A stretch of DNA of 18,920 nucleotides. It comes from WTXA01 sp041741995. Lineage in GTDB: Bacteria > Bacillota > TC1. Shown piece by piece: positions 6,131 through 14,690 of this stretch. A program made the translations under genes and the position numbers. The notes beneath the pieces are model-generated. The model did not search any database. It had not been told where the DNA came from and was given only the letters and a program-made list of their open reading frames with translations. The first letter of the stretch is position 1. Every line of letters begins with the position of its first letter. The stretch is taken from assembly GCA_041741995.1 (NCBI GenBank), contig JBGSJN010000013.1:1-18920 (forward strand). Reading direction: 5' to 3'.

Positions 6131-7376
6131 CACCCAAATATGGAACCAAAGCCTCTGGGACTCTAATAGTACCATCTGCCTGCTGATAATTCTCAACAAT
6201 AGCAGCAATAGTCCGACCTATAGCTAGACCAGATCCATTCAAAGTATAAACCAGTTGATTCTTGCCATTTTCATTTCTATACCTTATCCTTGACCTTCTA
6301 CTTTGGAAATCAGTATACAAACTACAAGAACTAATCTCCTTATAGCCATCATAACTAGGAAGATAAACCTCCAAGTCATAAGTCTTGGCAGAACCAAAAC
6401 CAATGTCGCCAGTAGACAATACAACAACCCTATAAGGAAGACCCAAGGCAGATAAAATACCACCGGCACTCTCAACAAGTTCATCCAGGGCAGTCTCACC
6501 ATTTTCAGGCTTAACAAACTGCACCATTTCAACCTTACTGAACTGATGCATCCTTATAAGACCCTTCGTATCCCTGCCTGCTGAACCAGCCTCAGATCTA
6601 AAACATGGAGTAAAACCACAAAGCTTAATCGGTAAATCCTGTTCCTTTATGATCTCATCTCTGTACATATTAGTTAAAGGAACCTCAGCTGTAGGTATAA
6701 GATAGAAACCATACTCTTCAATCTTATACATATCCTCACCAAACTTAGGAAGCTGACCAGTTCCATAAAAACTATCTTCATTAGCCAGGAAAGGACTATA
6801 AACTTCCTTGAAACCACGACTACCATGGAAATCAAGCATAAAATTCATCAAAGCCCTCTCTAATCTTGCACCAAGACCCTTCATAAAGACAAACTTTGGA
6901 CCAGTTACCTTGTTACCTCTTTCAAAATCCATAATATCAAGAGCAACACCTAAATCCTGATGATCCTTTGGTGAAAAGTTGAAAGTTGGAATCTCTCCAA
7001 CTCTTTTAACTTCAATATTAGCTGACTCATCCGCTCCAACTGGAATAGACTCATCAACAAGATTAGGTAGTTTCGACAACTCATCCCTTAGCTTTACTTC
7101 AATATCCCTTATCAGAATATCTAGTTCAGAAATCTCATCTCCCAGTACACGCATCTCATTCATTATGGCCGCAGGATTCTCACCACCTGCCTTACGTCTA
7201 CCAATATCCTTAGAAACTTGATTCCTGACACTTTTTTTCTCTTCAGTAATCTGTAGTTTAGATTTTCTTTCCTCTTCCAAGGCAACAATATTGCTTAAGT
7301 CGATCCTCTTACCCCTACGGGCCAGATTTTCCTCAACCATCAATCTATCTTCTAAAATCAATCTAATATCTAACAT
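6114..7376 (-). CDS. serS: Seryl-tRNA synthetase
   Basis: A 420-residue class II synthetase that charges tRNA-Ser (and tRNA-Sec where present). The N-terminal long coiled-coil arm (about 30-105) contacts the tRNA variable arm. The catalytic domain shows the serine-binding TAE motif (229-231), motif 2 with FRSEAGSAGRDTKG and Arg260, and motif 3 GSGLAIGRTIAAIVENYQ (381-398). The length is normal. The start ATG shares its A with the gyrA stop codon (TAATG), and an AAGGA ribosome binding site lies in the gyrA 3' end, so the gene is translationally coupled to gyrA. There is therefore no room for a T-box leader of the kind that often controls serS in Bacillota. The gene is followed by a tRNA-Ser gene. 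Confidence 0.97.
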   Translation of the reverse strand: MLDIRLILEDRLMVEENLARRGKRIDLSNIVALEEERKSKLQITEEKKSVRNQVSKDIGRRKAGGENPAAIMNEMRVLGDEISELDILIRDIEVKLRDELSKLPNLVDESIPVGADESANIEVKRVGEIPTFNFSPKDHQDLGVALDIMDFERGNKVTGPKFVFMKGLGARLERALMNFMLDFHGSRGFKEVYSPFLANEDSFYGTGQLPKFGEDMYKIEEYGFYLIPTAEVPLTNMYRDEIIKEQDLPIKLCGFTPCFRSEAGSAGRDTKGLIRMHQFSKVEMVQFVKPENGETALDELVESAGGILSALGLPYRVVVLSTGDIGFGSAKTYDLEVYLPSYDGYKEISSCSLYTDFQSRRSRIRYRNENGKNQLVYTLNGSGLAIGRTIAAIVENYQQADGTIRVPEALVPYLGVDIIR

Positions 7377-9886
7377 TAAATCAGTCCTTCTTCCCCATCT
7401 TTAGCAACAGTATCAATAACTTCTATATCACTAATATCATCACCATCGTCTTCTGTTAGTGCTTTACCAATAGCAACAATCTTATCAGTATCAGGTAAAT
7501 TCATTACCTTGACACCTTGTGTAACTCTACCAATTACAGAAATACTGATAACACTCATTCTAATTAGTTTACCTTCCATGGAAACAACAATAATATCATC
7601 ACCATCATCCACATTCATGATACCAACTAAATTACCATTTCTAGAAGATTTGGCAATAGCTCTTGAACCTTTACCACCTCTGGTTTGAGTTCTATATTCA
7701 CTTAACTTGGTTCTCTTACCATAACCATTTTCAGTAATCACCAATAAGGTTGAACCAGCTTTGGCCACAACCAGACCAACAACCTCATCACCTTTTTCAA
7801 GATTGATACCTTTTACACCTCTGGCAGTTCTACCCATTGGACGAACATCCTTTTCAGCGAAACAGATACTTACACCTTTTTTAGTTGCTAGAATAATATC
7901 TTCCAGGCCATTTGTTAGACGAACACCAATCAACTCATCACCATCATCAAGATTTACAGCAATCAAGCCATCTTTTCTTGGACTATCATAAGCAGCCAGA
8001 GAGCTCTTCTTAACAACACCATTTTTGGTTGCCACAAACAGATATTTCTCTGGATCATATTCCTTAATAGGAATAATAGCTGACACCTTCTCATCACCTG
8101 TAATATTTAATAAGTTGATAATCGCATTACCTTTTGCTTGTCTACTTGAGTCAGGTATCTGATGAACTTTTAGTCTTAGTACTCTACCCTTATTAGTAAA
8201 GAACATCAAGTAATTATGAGTTGTAGTTACAAACAGATGTTCTACAAAATCATCATTTTTCTTGGTTAAGGCTTTTTTGCCCGCTCCACCTCTTTGTTGA
8301 CTCTTATATAGGCTAAGAGCCATTCTTTTTATATATCCGGTATTAGTTATTGTGATAACCGCATCTTCTTCAGCAATTAAATCTTCAATTACAAAATCAC
8401 CTTCAGCAGGAAGAATAGTTGTTCTTCTAGCATCGGCATACTTTCTTTTTACTTCTGTTAAATCATCTTTTATCAAGGACATCAGCAACTTTTCATCAGC
8501 AAGTATTTCCTTGAAGAAAGCAATCTTAATCAATAAATCCTTGTATTCATCTTCAAGTTTTTCTCTTTCAAGACCAGTAATTTTACTTAATCTCATTTCA
8601 AGAATAGCATTAGCTTGTATTTCACTTAAGCCGATTCTATCCATCAAGTTGCTTCTTGCAATCTTTATATCAGCAGACTTTTTAATAATCTCAATAACTT
8701 CGTCAATATTGTTTATGGCTTTTCTTAAACCTTCAACAATATGTGCTCTTTCTTCAGCCTTTCTTAAATCGAACTGCGTTCTTCTAATGTAGACTTCTTT
8801 TTGATGTTCTAGGTAATAATATAGCATTTCCTTCAAGTTCAAAACTTCAGGTTTACCCTTAACAATTGCCAGGTTTATAACTCCAAAAGTATCTTGAAGC
8901 TGGGTATGTTTGTATAATTGGTTCAAGATCACATGAGGATTGGCATCTTTTTTCAGCTCTATAACTACTCTGATACCTCTTCTATCTGATTCATCTCTTA
9001 GGTCTGTTATACCTTCAAGATTTTTCTCTCTAACCAAGTCGGCTATTTTTTCAATTAGTTTGGATTTATTAACTTGGTAAGGTATTTCAGTAATTATAAT
9101 TCTTGGCTTACCATTTTTAGCATTATGTTCAATATGGGATTTTCCTCTCATACGAACTGAACCTCTTCCAGTCCTATAGGCAGAAACAATACCAGCCATA
9201 CCTATAATATGGGCTCCAGTTGGAAAGTCAGGCCCCTTGATATGTTCCATCAAGGTATCAATTGTTACCTCTGGATCATCAATCAAAGAAATAAGACCAT
9301 CTATAACTTCACCTAGATTATGAGGAGGTATGTTAGTTGCCATACCTACTGCAATACCAGAAGATCCGTTAACTAAAAGTGCCGGGAACTTTGCTGGAAA
9401 TACTGTAGGTTCCTTTAATGACTCATCATAGTTAGGAATAAAATTTACAGTTTCCTTATTTATATCAGATAACATTTCTGCAGCTAACTTGGACATCCTA
9501 GCCTCAGTATAACGCATCGCTGCCGCTGAGTCTCCGTCAATACTACCAAAGTTACCATGACCGTCAACTAATAAATATCTAGTTGCAAAATCCTGGGCTA
9601 GTCTTACCATAGCATCGTAAACAGCTGTATCACCATGTGGGTGATACTTACCTAAAACGTCACCGACGAGTCTGGCTGACTTTTTATAAGGTTTATCAGA
9701 ACCCATGCCTAATTCATGCATAGCATAGAGAATTCTTCTATGTACAGGTTTCATTCCGTCTCTAACATCAGGTAGAGCACGGCCGACTATAACGCTCATC
9801 GCATAGTCAATATATGATTTTTCCATTTCTGTCTCGATGTTTATTGGTAATATTTTACCATGGGTGAAATTTTCCAATGTCTCCAC
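7376..9886 (-). CDS. gyrA: DNA gyrase subunit A
   Basis: An 836-residue type IIA topoisomerase subunit that breaks and rejoins DNA. The N-terminal domain has SYIDYAMSVIVGRALPDVRDG, the quinolone-resistance region GKYHPHGDTAVYD (79-91) with Thr87 at the Escherichia coli Ser83 position and Asp91 at the Asp87 position, and catalytic Tyr126 in AAMRYTEAR. The C-terminal wrapping domain has six-bladed-propeller repeats and a GyrA-box variant QTRGGKG, which distinguishes it from ParC. The acidic C-terminal tail is typical. Start choice is uncertain: GTG at 9886 is only 2 bases after the upstream stop, and the AGGAG motif there touches it, whereas TTG at 9877 would have that AGGAG at about 8 bases. 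Thr at residue 87 is common in wild-type Gram-positives. Confidence 0.97.
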   Translation of the reverse strand: METLENFTHGKILPINIETEMEKSYIDYAMSVIVGRALPDVRDGMKPVHRRILYAMHELGMGSDKPYKKSARLVGDVLGKYHPHGDTAVYDAMVRLAQDFATRYLLVDGHGNFGSIDGDSAAAMRYTEARMSKLAAEMLSDINKETVNFIPNYDESLKEPTVFPAKFPALLVNGSSGIAVGMATNIPPHNLGEVIDGLISLIDDPEVTIDTLMEHIKGPDFPTGAHIIGMAGIVSAYRTGRGSVRMRGKSHIEHNAKNGKPRIIITEIPYQVNKSKLIEKIADLVREKNLEGITDLRDESDRRGIRVVIELKKDANPHVILNQLYKHTQLQDTFGVINLAIVKGKPEVLNLKEMLYYYLEHQKEVYIRRTQFDLRKAEERAHIVEGLRKAINNIDEVIEIIKKSADIKIARSNLMDRIGLSEIQANAILEMRLSKITGLEREKLEDEYKDLLIKIAFFKEILADEKLLMSLIKDDLTEVKRKYADARRTTILPAEGDFVIEDLIAEEDAVITITNTGYIKRMALSLYKSQQRGGAGKKALTKKNDDFVEHLFVTTTHNYLMFFTNKGRVLRLKVHQIPDSSRQAKGNAIINLLNITGDEKVSAIIPIKEYDPEKYLFVATKNGVVKKSSLAAYDSPRKDGLIAVNLDDGDELIGVRLTNGLEDIILATKKGVSICFAEKDVRPMGRTARGVKGINLEKGDEVVGLVVAKAGSTLLVITENGYGKRTKLSEYRTQTRGGKGSRAIAKSSRNGNLVGIMNVDDGDDIIVVSMEGKLIRMSVISISVIGRVTQGVKVMNLPDTDKIVAIGKALTEDDGDDISDIEVIDTVAKDGEEGLI

Positions 9887-9888
9887 TC

Positions 9889-10893
9889 CTATCTTTCTTT
9901 GAGTTTATCTATAATTGACCATAGCTCATCGCTTTTAGGTTCAGCTATGTCTATAACTTCACCATTTGCTCTGTGCAATAATCTTGACATATCCTTTGTG
10001 AAACTACCGATAGAAAAACTTTCTACCCCGGCTTCTTTCAATTTCTTTCTTATCTCATTATCTTTTTTTCCAACAATCAATAAAGAACCACTTGATATAA
10101 GTCTTAATAGTTCTAAATCAGGAAATATATTTAATAATGCTTTTGTTGCTGGATGGAAATAGATGTTATCTTCATAAAGTTCAACACCTAATCCAGTATT
10201 TTCGGCTATTTCATAAACACCGCCAAGCACTCCACCTTCAGTGACATCATGCATCACCTTGGCACCATGTTCCATGGCTATTACACCTTCTTTTAATACT
10301 GAAAGCCAGGTTAACATGTTCTGTCCCTCTTTTATTAATTTATCATCTACTTTTCCTTCAAAAATCTCTGGAAAATCACTATAGAGAATCGAAGTGCCTT
10401 CAATAGCTCCACCTTTTGTCAAAATGATTTCATCTTCCTCTTCAATGGCAACTTGATTTTCCAGATATTTTCTATCTTTGGTTCCAAGAGCTGTTAGTGA
10501 AAGAATACTTTCTTTGACACTGGAGGTAATTTCCGTATGTCCTCCGATTATTTCAATACCAAGTTCCTTACAGGCATTATTGGTACCCTCGATTATTTTC
10601 CTAATGTCATCCTCGGTTGTCTCTTCCTTTAAAAGTAGCGTTACAAGAATTCCAAGAGGTTTACCACCACTGGCTATAACATCATTACAAGCTACATGAA
10701 CACCAAGATAGCCGTTATCCTTGCTGGCACCAGTTATTGGATCAGTGGATATGACGCAAAGTTGATCTTTTAAATCCAACACTGCACAATCTTCACCAAT
10801 TGCTGCGTGTACAAGAACTTCCGGCCTTCTTATACCAGTATATGGGAATACAATTTTTTTTAATTGTTCTATCGTTAATTTACCAGGTTTCAT
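9889..10893 (-). CDS. AIR synthase (PurM)-superfamily protein, HypE/SelD/ThiL-like, function unknown
   Basis: A 334-residue protein of the ATP-binding PurM-like superfamily. The N-terminal domain has AIGEDCAVLDL (31-41), STDPITGA (49-56), NDVIASGGKPLG (70-81) and IIGGHTE (115-121), the positions used for Mg-ATP binding in HypE, ThiL and SelD. The second domain has MHDVTEGGVLGGVYEIAE. It lacks the C-terminal cysteine of HypE (it ends DKLKER) and the selenocysteine/cysteine catalytic loop of SelD, and no hyp, thi or sel genes are nearby. ATG follows GGAG with 5-base spacing, 10 bases after gyrB; its stop is 2 bases before the gyrA GTG. It is thus embedded in the gyrase operon. The true reaction is unknown; a phosphorylating or ATP-dependent activating enzyme is the family expectation. 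Confidence 0.85.
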   Translation of the reverse strand: MKPGKLTIEQLKKIVFPYTGIRRPEVLVHAAIGEDCAVLDLKDQLCVISTDPITGASKDNGYLGVHVACNDVIASGGKPLGILVTLLLKEETTEDDIRKIIEGTNNACKELGIEIIGGHTEITSSVKESILSLTALGTKDRKYLENQVAIEEEDEIILTKGGAIEGTSILYSDFPEIFEGKVDDKLIKEGQNMLTWLSVLKEGVIAMEHGAKVMHDVTEGGVLGGVYEIAENTGLGVELYEDNIYFHPATKALLNIFPDLELLRLISSGSLLIVGKKDNEIRKKLKEAGVESFSIGSFTKDMSRLLHRANGEVIDIAEPKSDELWSIIDKLKER

Positions 10894-10903
10894 TCTAACT
10901 CCA

Positions 10904-12823
10904 TTAAATATCTAGATTACTCACTTTATGAGCGTTGTTTTGAATAAATTCTTTTCTTGGTTCAACCAAGTCTCCCATCAGGACTGTAAAGATACTGTCA
11001 GCTTCTGCTGCATCATCGATGGCAACTTGCAGGAAGGTTCTCTTGTTTGGATCCATGGTAGTATCCCATAGTTGTTCAGGATTCATCTCTCCAAGACCTT
11101 TGTATCTTTGTAGGGCATAAGATCCCTCTGCTAGATTTTTTAATTTTTCTTCAAGTTCTCTGTCAGTGTAAACATAACTTTCATCCTTGCCGACTTTTAC
11201 TTTGAAAAGTGGAGGTTGAGCTATGTAGACATAACCAAGTTCTATTAGTGGTCTCATGTATCTGAACAAGAAAGTCAATAATAGAGTTCTAATGTGAGCT
11301 CCATCGACGTCAGCGTCTGTCATGATAACTATTTTTTTGTATCTCAATTTATCAGTGTTGAAATCTTCACCAATTCCAGTGCCAAAAGCAGTTATCATGG
11401 ACTTGATTTCATTGTTTCCTAAAATTTTGTCGATTCTGGATTTTTCTACGTTTAGAATTTTACCTCTAAGTGGCAGAATCGCCTGGAAGTTTCTGTCTCT
11501 TCCTGTCTTGGCTGAACCACCCGCAGAATCTCCCTCTACGATATATATTTCGCACATTTCAGGGTCGTTGCTGGAACAATCCGCTAGCTTACCTGGAAGT
11601 CCTGAAAACTCTAGTGCATTCTTTCTTCTTGTTAATTCTCTAGCCTTTCTGGCTGCTTCTCTGGCTCTGTTGGCCATCATAGCTTTCTCTATTATCTTCT
11701 TGCCTACAGCAGGAGTCTCTTCAAGGAATGTTCCTAGTTTTTCTCCAACTATTGACTCGACAATACCTCTTACTTCACTGTTACCTAGCTTGGTCTTGGT
11801 TTGTCCCTCGAATTGAGGATTTAATACCTTGACACTTACAACTACAGTAAGGCCTTCTCTAATATCTTCACCTGATAGATTATCTTCCTTTTCCTTAATC
11901 AGGTTTTTCTTACGACCATAATCGTTCATCACTCTAGTTAAGGCAGTCTTGAAGCCCACCTCATGAGTACCACCTTCTGTGGTATGAATATTATTGGTGT
12001 ATGACAATAGATTTTCAACATAACCGTCATGATATTGGAAGGCTACTTCAACTTCTACGTCATCTTTATGACCAAATATGAAAAGTGGATCTTTAAAGAG
12101 AGGGTCCTTATTTTTGTTTAAGTGGAGAACGAAGTCTACGATACCACCTTCGTGATGAAAGGTTTCTTCAATTCCGCTTCTTTCATCTTTTAGGGTGATT
12201 GTTATTCCCTTGTTTAGAAATGATAGTTCTCTCATCCTATGACTTAAAGTTAGAAAGTCATATTCTGTTTCTTCGAATATTTCAGAATCGGCTTTAAATG
12301 ATATCTGGGTTCCAGTACCAATTATACCTTCTTCAACTATTGATAATGGTGTTGTAACCTTTCCTCTAGAGAAACTTTGTTCGTATACATTGCCGTTTCT
12401 TCTTACTTGTACTGTCAATGAAGTTGATAGGGCATTTACAACACTCATACCAACACCATGAAGACCTCCAGATACCTTGTATCCTCCATCTCCAAATTTA
12501 CCACCTGCATGCAGTATTGTCAGTGCAATTTCTACTGCCGGCTTTTTTAATTTCGGGTGAAGGTCTACTGGTATTCCTCTACCATTATCCTTGACCGTTA
12601 TTTCATTATCTTTTCCGATGATAACGTCAATCTTGTCACAAAACCCTGCCAAGGCTTCGTCGATACTATTATCGACAATTTCATATACTAGGTGATGTAG
12701 TCCTCTTAGACTGGTGCTGCCTATGTACATACTCGGTCTTTTTCTTACTGCTTCTAGACCTTCAAGCACTTGAATCTGACTTGCGTTATAGCTTGAAGCT
12801 TGGGCTTTTTTTTGATCATCCAT
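10904..12823 (-). CDS. gyrB: DNA gyrase subunit B
   Basis: A 639-residue ATPase subunit of gyrase. The GHKL ATPase domain has VYEIVDNSIDEALAG, NGRGIPVD and GGLHGVGMSVVNAL. The transducer region ends in QTKTKLGN. The TOPRIM domain has EGDSAGG and the metal-binding DADVDGAHIRTLLLTF, followed by the C-terminal QRYKGLGEMNPEQLW that binds GyrA. The normal Gram-positive length and the lack of the long gamma-proteobacterial insertion fit Bacillota. It is first in the gyrB, AIR-synthase-like, gyrA, serS operon. AAGGAG lies rather far (about 12 bases) from the ATG. An extended -10 promoter is seen at 12867-12875. Confidence 0.98.
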   Translation of the reverse strand: MDDQKKAQASSYNASQIQVLEGLEAVRKRPSMYIGSTSLRGLHHLVYEIVDNSIDEALAGFCDKIDVIIGKDNEITVKDNGRGIPVDLHPKLKKPAVEIALTILHAGGKFGDGGYKVSGGLHGVGMSVVNALSTSLTVQVRRNGNVYEQSFSRGKVTTPLSIVEEGIIGTGTQISFKADSEIFEETEYDFLTLSHRMRELSFLNKGITITLKDERSGIEETFHHEGGIVDFVLHLNKNKDPLFKDPLFIFGHKDDVEVEVAFQYHDGYVENLLSYTNNIHTTEGGTHEVGFKTALTRVMNDYGRKKNLIKEKEDNLSGEDIREGLTVVVSVKVLNPQFEGQTKTKLGNSEVRGIVESIVGEKLGTFLEETPAVGKKIIEKAMMANRAREAARKARELTRRKNALEFSGLPGKLADCSSNDPEMCEIYIVEGDSAGGSAKTGRDRNFQAILPLRGKILNVEKSRIDKILGNNEIKSMITAFGTGIGEDFNTDKLRYKKIVIMTDADVDGAHIRTLLLTFLFRYMRPLIELGYVYIAQPPLFKVKVGKDESYVYTDRELEEKLKNLAEGSYALQRYKGLGEMNPEQLWDTTMDPNKRTFLQVAIDDAAEADSIFTVLMGDLVEPRKEFIQNNAHKVSNLDI

Positions 12824-12866
12824 CTATCGTTTTTTCTCCTTTTTTCTTTATAATATATACTACCTA

Positions 12867-12875
12867 ATTATATCA
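12867..12875 (-). promoter_or_regulatory. Extended -10 promoter of the gyrase operon
   Basis: On the minus strand TGATATAAT is a perfect extended -10 (TGnTATAAT), about 44 bases before the gyrB ATG. No good TTGACA lies upstream at the usual spacing, which is acceptable for an extended -10 promoter. A small inverted repeat (12880-12900) occupies the region where a -35 would be. Confidence 0.65.
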
Positions 12876-12879
12876 TAAA

Positions 12880-12900
12880 AACCCTTTAAAATATAGGGTT
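12880..12900. repeat. Short inverted repeat upstream of the gyrB -10
   Basis: AACCCT (12880-12885) and AGGGTT (12895-12900) form a 6-bp inverted repeat with a 9-base AT-only centre. On the minus strand it is followed by TTT and then by the extended -10. It could be an operator overlapping the -35 region or a vestigial weak terminator. It is short enough to be chance in AT-rich DNA. Confidence 0.3.
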
Positions 12901-13048
12901 AAAGATAGGTAAAAGATATACAAAACCAGCTGCTTTTTTCAATTAGGAATCCTGTTTATTGGATAGTATTATTTGATATTATTACAATGTAAACTAATAA
13001 TTATTTTAATTTACTACTTTTTTGTAGGAAATAAGATTATTCATAGTG

Positions 13049-13054
13049 TATAAT
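13049..13054 (+). promoter_or_regulatory. Candidate -10 of the WYL regulator gene
   Basis: TATAAT occurs 42 bases before the start codon in the 273-bp gap divergent from gyrB. No convincing -35 hexamer stands at 16-18 bp. An alternative pair, TTGATA (12973-12978) and TAATAA (12995-13000), lies further upstream, within an imperfect GTAAA...TTTAC palindrome (12989-13014). The choice between them is open. Confidence 0.35.
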
Positions 13055-13096
13055 TAATTATGATGTATTAAATATTATGTTAAAGGGGAGGTAATG

Positions 13097-14071
13097 ATGC
13101 CAAAATCAGCTAATCAGAAGTTGAAGCTTCTATATCTTCAAAAAATACTTTTAGAGAAATCTGATGAGAATCACATGTTGACCGTTAAGGATATTATCAG
13201 TGAGCTTAAAAGATATGATATCGAAGTTGAAAGAAAGACTGTCTATTCAGATATTGAAGCTTTGAATAAGTTTGGACATGATATAATTTGCAAGAAGACT
13301 AAAACTACAGGATACTATATTTGTGAGCGTGATTTCCAATTGCCTGAATTAAAACTATTGGCTGATGCTGTTGCAAGTGCCAAGTTTATCAGTGAAAAGA
13401 AATCCCAGACCCTTATAAAAAAGCTGGCTTTGCTTTCGAGTAATCATGAAAGTAAGCAGATACGACGAAACATCATAGTTCGCAACAGAGTAAAGACTAT
13501 CAATGAACAAGTCTACTACAATGTAGATGCTGTTAATCTGGCCATCGCCGAAAGAAAGAAAATCAAATTTAAATATTTCGACTATGATATTAACAAGGAA
13601 AGGGTTTATCGTCAAAATGGTGACCCCTATACAATTTCACCTTATGCTCTTTTTTGGGATGACGAAAACTATTATGTTATCGCTCATCATCATAAGTATG
13701 ATGATATTTCCAATTTTAGAATTGATAGAATGGAGAACGTTGTTACAGATAGTGAAGATATTGTGCCACTTCCAATCAACTTCGATTTAGGTGAATATGC
13801 CAGAAAGACTTTTTCTATGTTTAGGGGTCCGGAAGAAAGAGTAAATCTTAAATTAAAGAACCATTTAATCAATGTTATTCTTGATAAGTTCGGCAAGGAT
13901 GTGACCATCAGTAAAATAGATGATGATCATTTCCAGGTTTCAATAAATATTTGCGTTTCCACCTCTTTCTTTGGCTGGTTGTTCCAGTTCGGAGATGATG
14001 CTAAGATACTAACTCCTAAACATGTGGTCCACTCCTATCAAAATAGGGCTAGGACCTTGTTAAAGGACTAA
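13097..14071 (+). CDS. HTH and WYL-domain transcriptional regulator (YafY/DeoR-like)
   Basis: A protein of about 324 residues. An N-terminal winged helix-turn-helix (about 8-75; ISELKRYDIEVERKTVYSDIEALNKFG is the recognition-helix region) is followed by a linker and a WYL domain (about 145-220) with ISPYALFWDDENYYVIAHHHKYDDISNFRIDRM. The name-giving WYL tripeptide is YYV here, within normal variation. A C-terminal region like that of other WYL regulators follows. WYL domains sense nucleotide or nucleic-acid ligands in several studied regulators. Two ATG codons are adjacent (13094 and 13097); the GGGGAGGT site favours the second. The gene is divergent from gyrB and convergent with the arginine/ECF unit. 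Targets are unknown; autoregulation or control of the shared intergenic region is possible. Confidence 0.9.
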   Translation: MPKSANQKLKLLYLQKILLEKSDENHMLTVKDIISELKRYDIEVERKTVYSDIEALNKFGHDIICKKTKTTGYYICERDFQLPELKLLADAVASAKFISEKKSQTLIKKLALLSSNHESKQIRRNIIVRNRVKTINEQVYYNVDAVNLAIAERKKIKFKYFDYDINKERVYRQNGDPYTISPYALFWDDENYYVIAHHHKYDDISNFRIDRMENVVTDSEDIVPLPINFDLGEYARKTFSMFRGPEERVNLKLKNHLINVILDKFGKDVTISKIDDDHFQVSINICVSTSFFGWLFQFGDDAKILTPKHVVHSYQNRARTLLKD

Positions 14072-14119
14072 ATACATAAATTTATGCCTACCCCCTAATA
14101 AATCTCTTCCTGCCAATAA

Positions 14120-14148
14120 AAATGGAGTCGTATTATACGACTCCATTT
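14120..14148. terminator. Bidirectional intrinsic terminator between the WYL gene and the arginine/ECF operon
   Basis: A perfect 13-bp inverted repeat (14120-14132 with 14136-14148; core ATGGAGTCGTA) with a TTA loop. The minus strand continues TTTTATTGG after the stem, a usable U-run for the ECF/arginine transcript. The plus strand continues ACTATTTAAG, a weak tail. The genes on either side converge. Confidence 0.88.
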
Positions 14149-14167
14149 ACTATTTAAGTATTATCTT

Positions 14168-14680
14168 CTATTTAGTTTTATTCAAGGCAAATAATTTTTT
14201 AACTGGTATATATAGAGCAGTACCTACTGCTGTACCTACTAGAATTTGCAAGAAATTAATTGGAATTGTAGCTAAAGCTAAGGCCATTTGTCCACCTGAT
14301 AATAGGTATTCAACTAAAGCATAACCTAATACTACTGTTAAAAAACTAATAACTAAACCACCGATAAAGAACTTAATCCAAGTCAAATCGGCAATTTTTC
14401 CAATTAGAAGAGCCATCAAGACAGCTTGCAGTCCATGAACAAGTAAACTCCAAGGAGCATAAACCGCATATCCAGACAATAAGTCTGCCATCAAGGCTCC
14501 GACCCCACCTACCAAGAACCCATAAAAAGGTCCTAGAAGTGCACCAATCAAGATAAAACTATCTGCAATATGTACATACCCCTGGCCAATCATAGGTATC
14601 TTAATGAAAAATATAGAAACAATTACCAAAGCTGCTAAAATAGCTGAAATTACTAAACTACGAACATTAACTTTTTCCAT
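14168..14680 (-). CDS. ECF transporter S component (substrate-binding membrane subunit)
   Basis: A 170-residue, very hydrophobic protein with about five or six membrane segments. GYVHIADSFILIGALLGP (34-51), followed by GFLVGGVGALMADLLSGYAVYAP, matches the vitamin-type S components related to the riboflavin-S/HmpT group (Pfam ECF-ribofla_trS-like). Such subunits bind a vitamin or other micronutrient and use a shared EcfA-A'-T module encoded elsewhere; none is in this window. The AGGAGG ribosome binding site is 6 bases before the ATG and overlaps the argG stop TAG, with 10 bases between the genes, so it is cotranscribed with argG. There is no room for its own riboswitch. The substrate cannot be assigned from sequence. 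Confidence 0.85.
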   Translation of the reverse strand: MEKVNVRSLVISAILAALVIVSIFFIKIPMIGQGYVHIADSFILIGALLGPFYGFLVGGVGALMADLLSGYAVYAPWSLLVHGLQAVLMALLIGKIADLTWIKFFIGGLVISFLTVVLGYALVEYLLSGGQMALALATIPINFLQILVGTAVGTALYIPVKKLFALNKTK

Positions 14681-14690
14681 GATATTCCTC

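Noticed and set aside
6284..6532. 82-codon open frame inside serS on the same strand
   Set aside because: It is a shifted frame of conserved SerRS catalytic sequence and its translation is just hydrophobic out-of-frame sequence.
7360..7400. T-box riboswitch before serS
   Set aside because: serS starts inside the gyrA stop codon, so no leader exists; I saw no T-box core sequence in this stretch.
8352..8792. 146-codon open frame antisense to gyrA, and similar frames at 11322-11816 (+) and 7761-7991 (+)
   Set aside because: They lie wholly inside strongly conserved genes on the opposite strand, have low-complexity Ser/Leu/Ile-rich translations, no ribosome binding site and no recognisable domains.
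7376..9886. Topoisomerase IV subunit A (parC) instead of gyrA
   Set aside because: The GyrA-box variant QTRGGKG in the C-terminal domain and linkage to a gyrB of normal type favour gyrase.
9889..10893. Calling this gene hypE, selD or thiL
   Set aside because: It lacks the HypE C-terminal cysteine and the SelD catalytic loop, and has no pathway neighbours; only superfamily membership is supported.
12824..13093. Replication origin near gyrB
   Set aside because: No cluster of TTATCCACA-type DnaA boxes and no dnaA, dnaN or recF; gyrB here is not in the origin-type arrangement.
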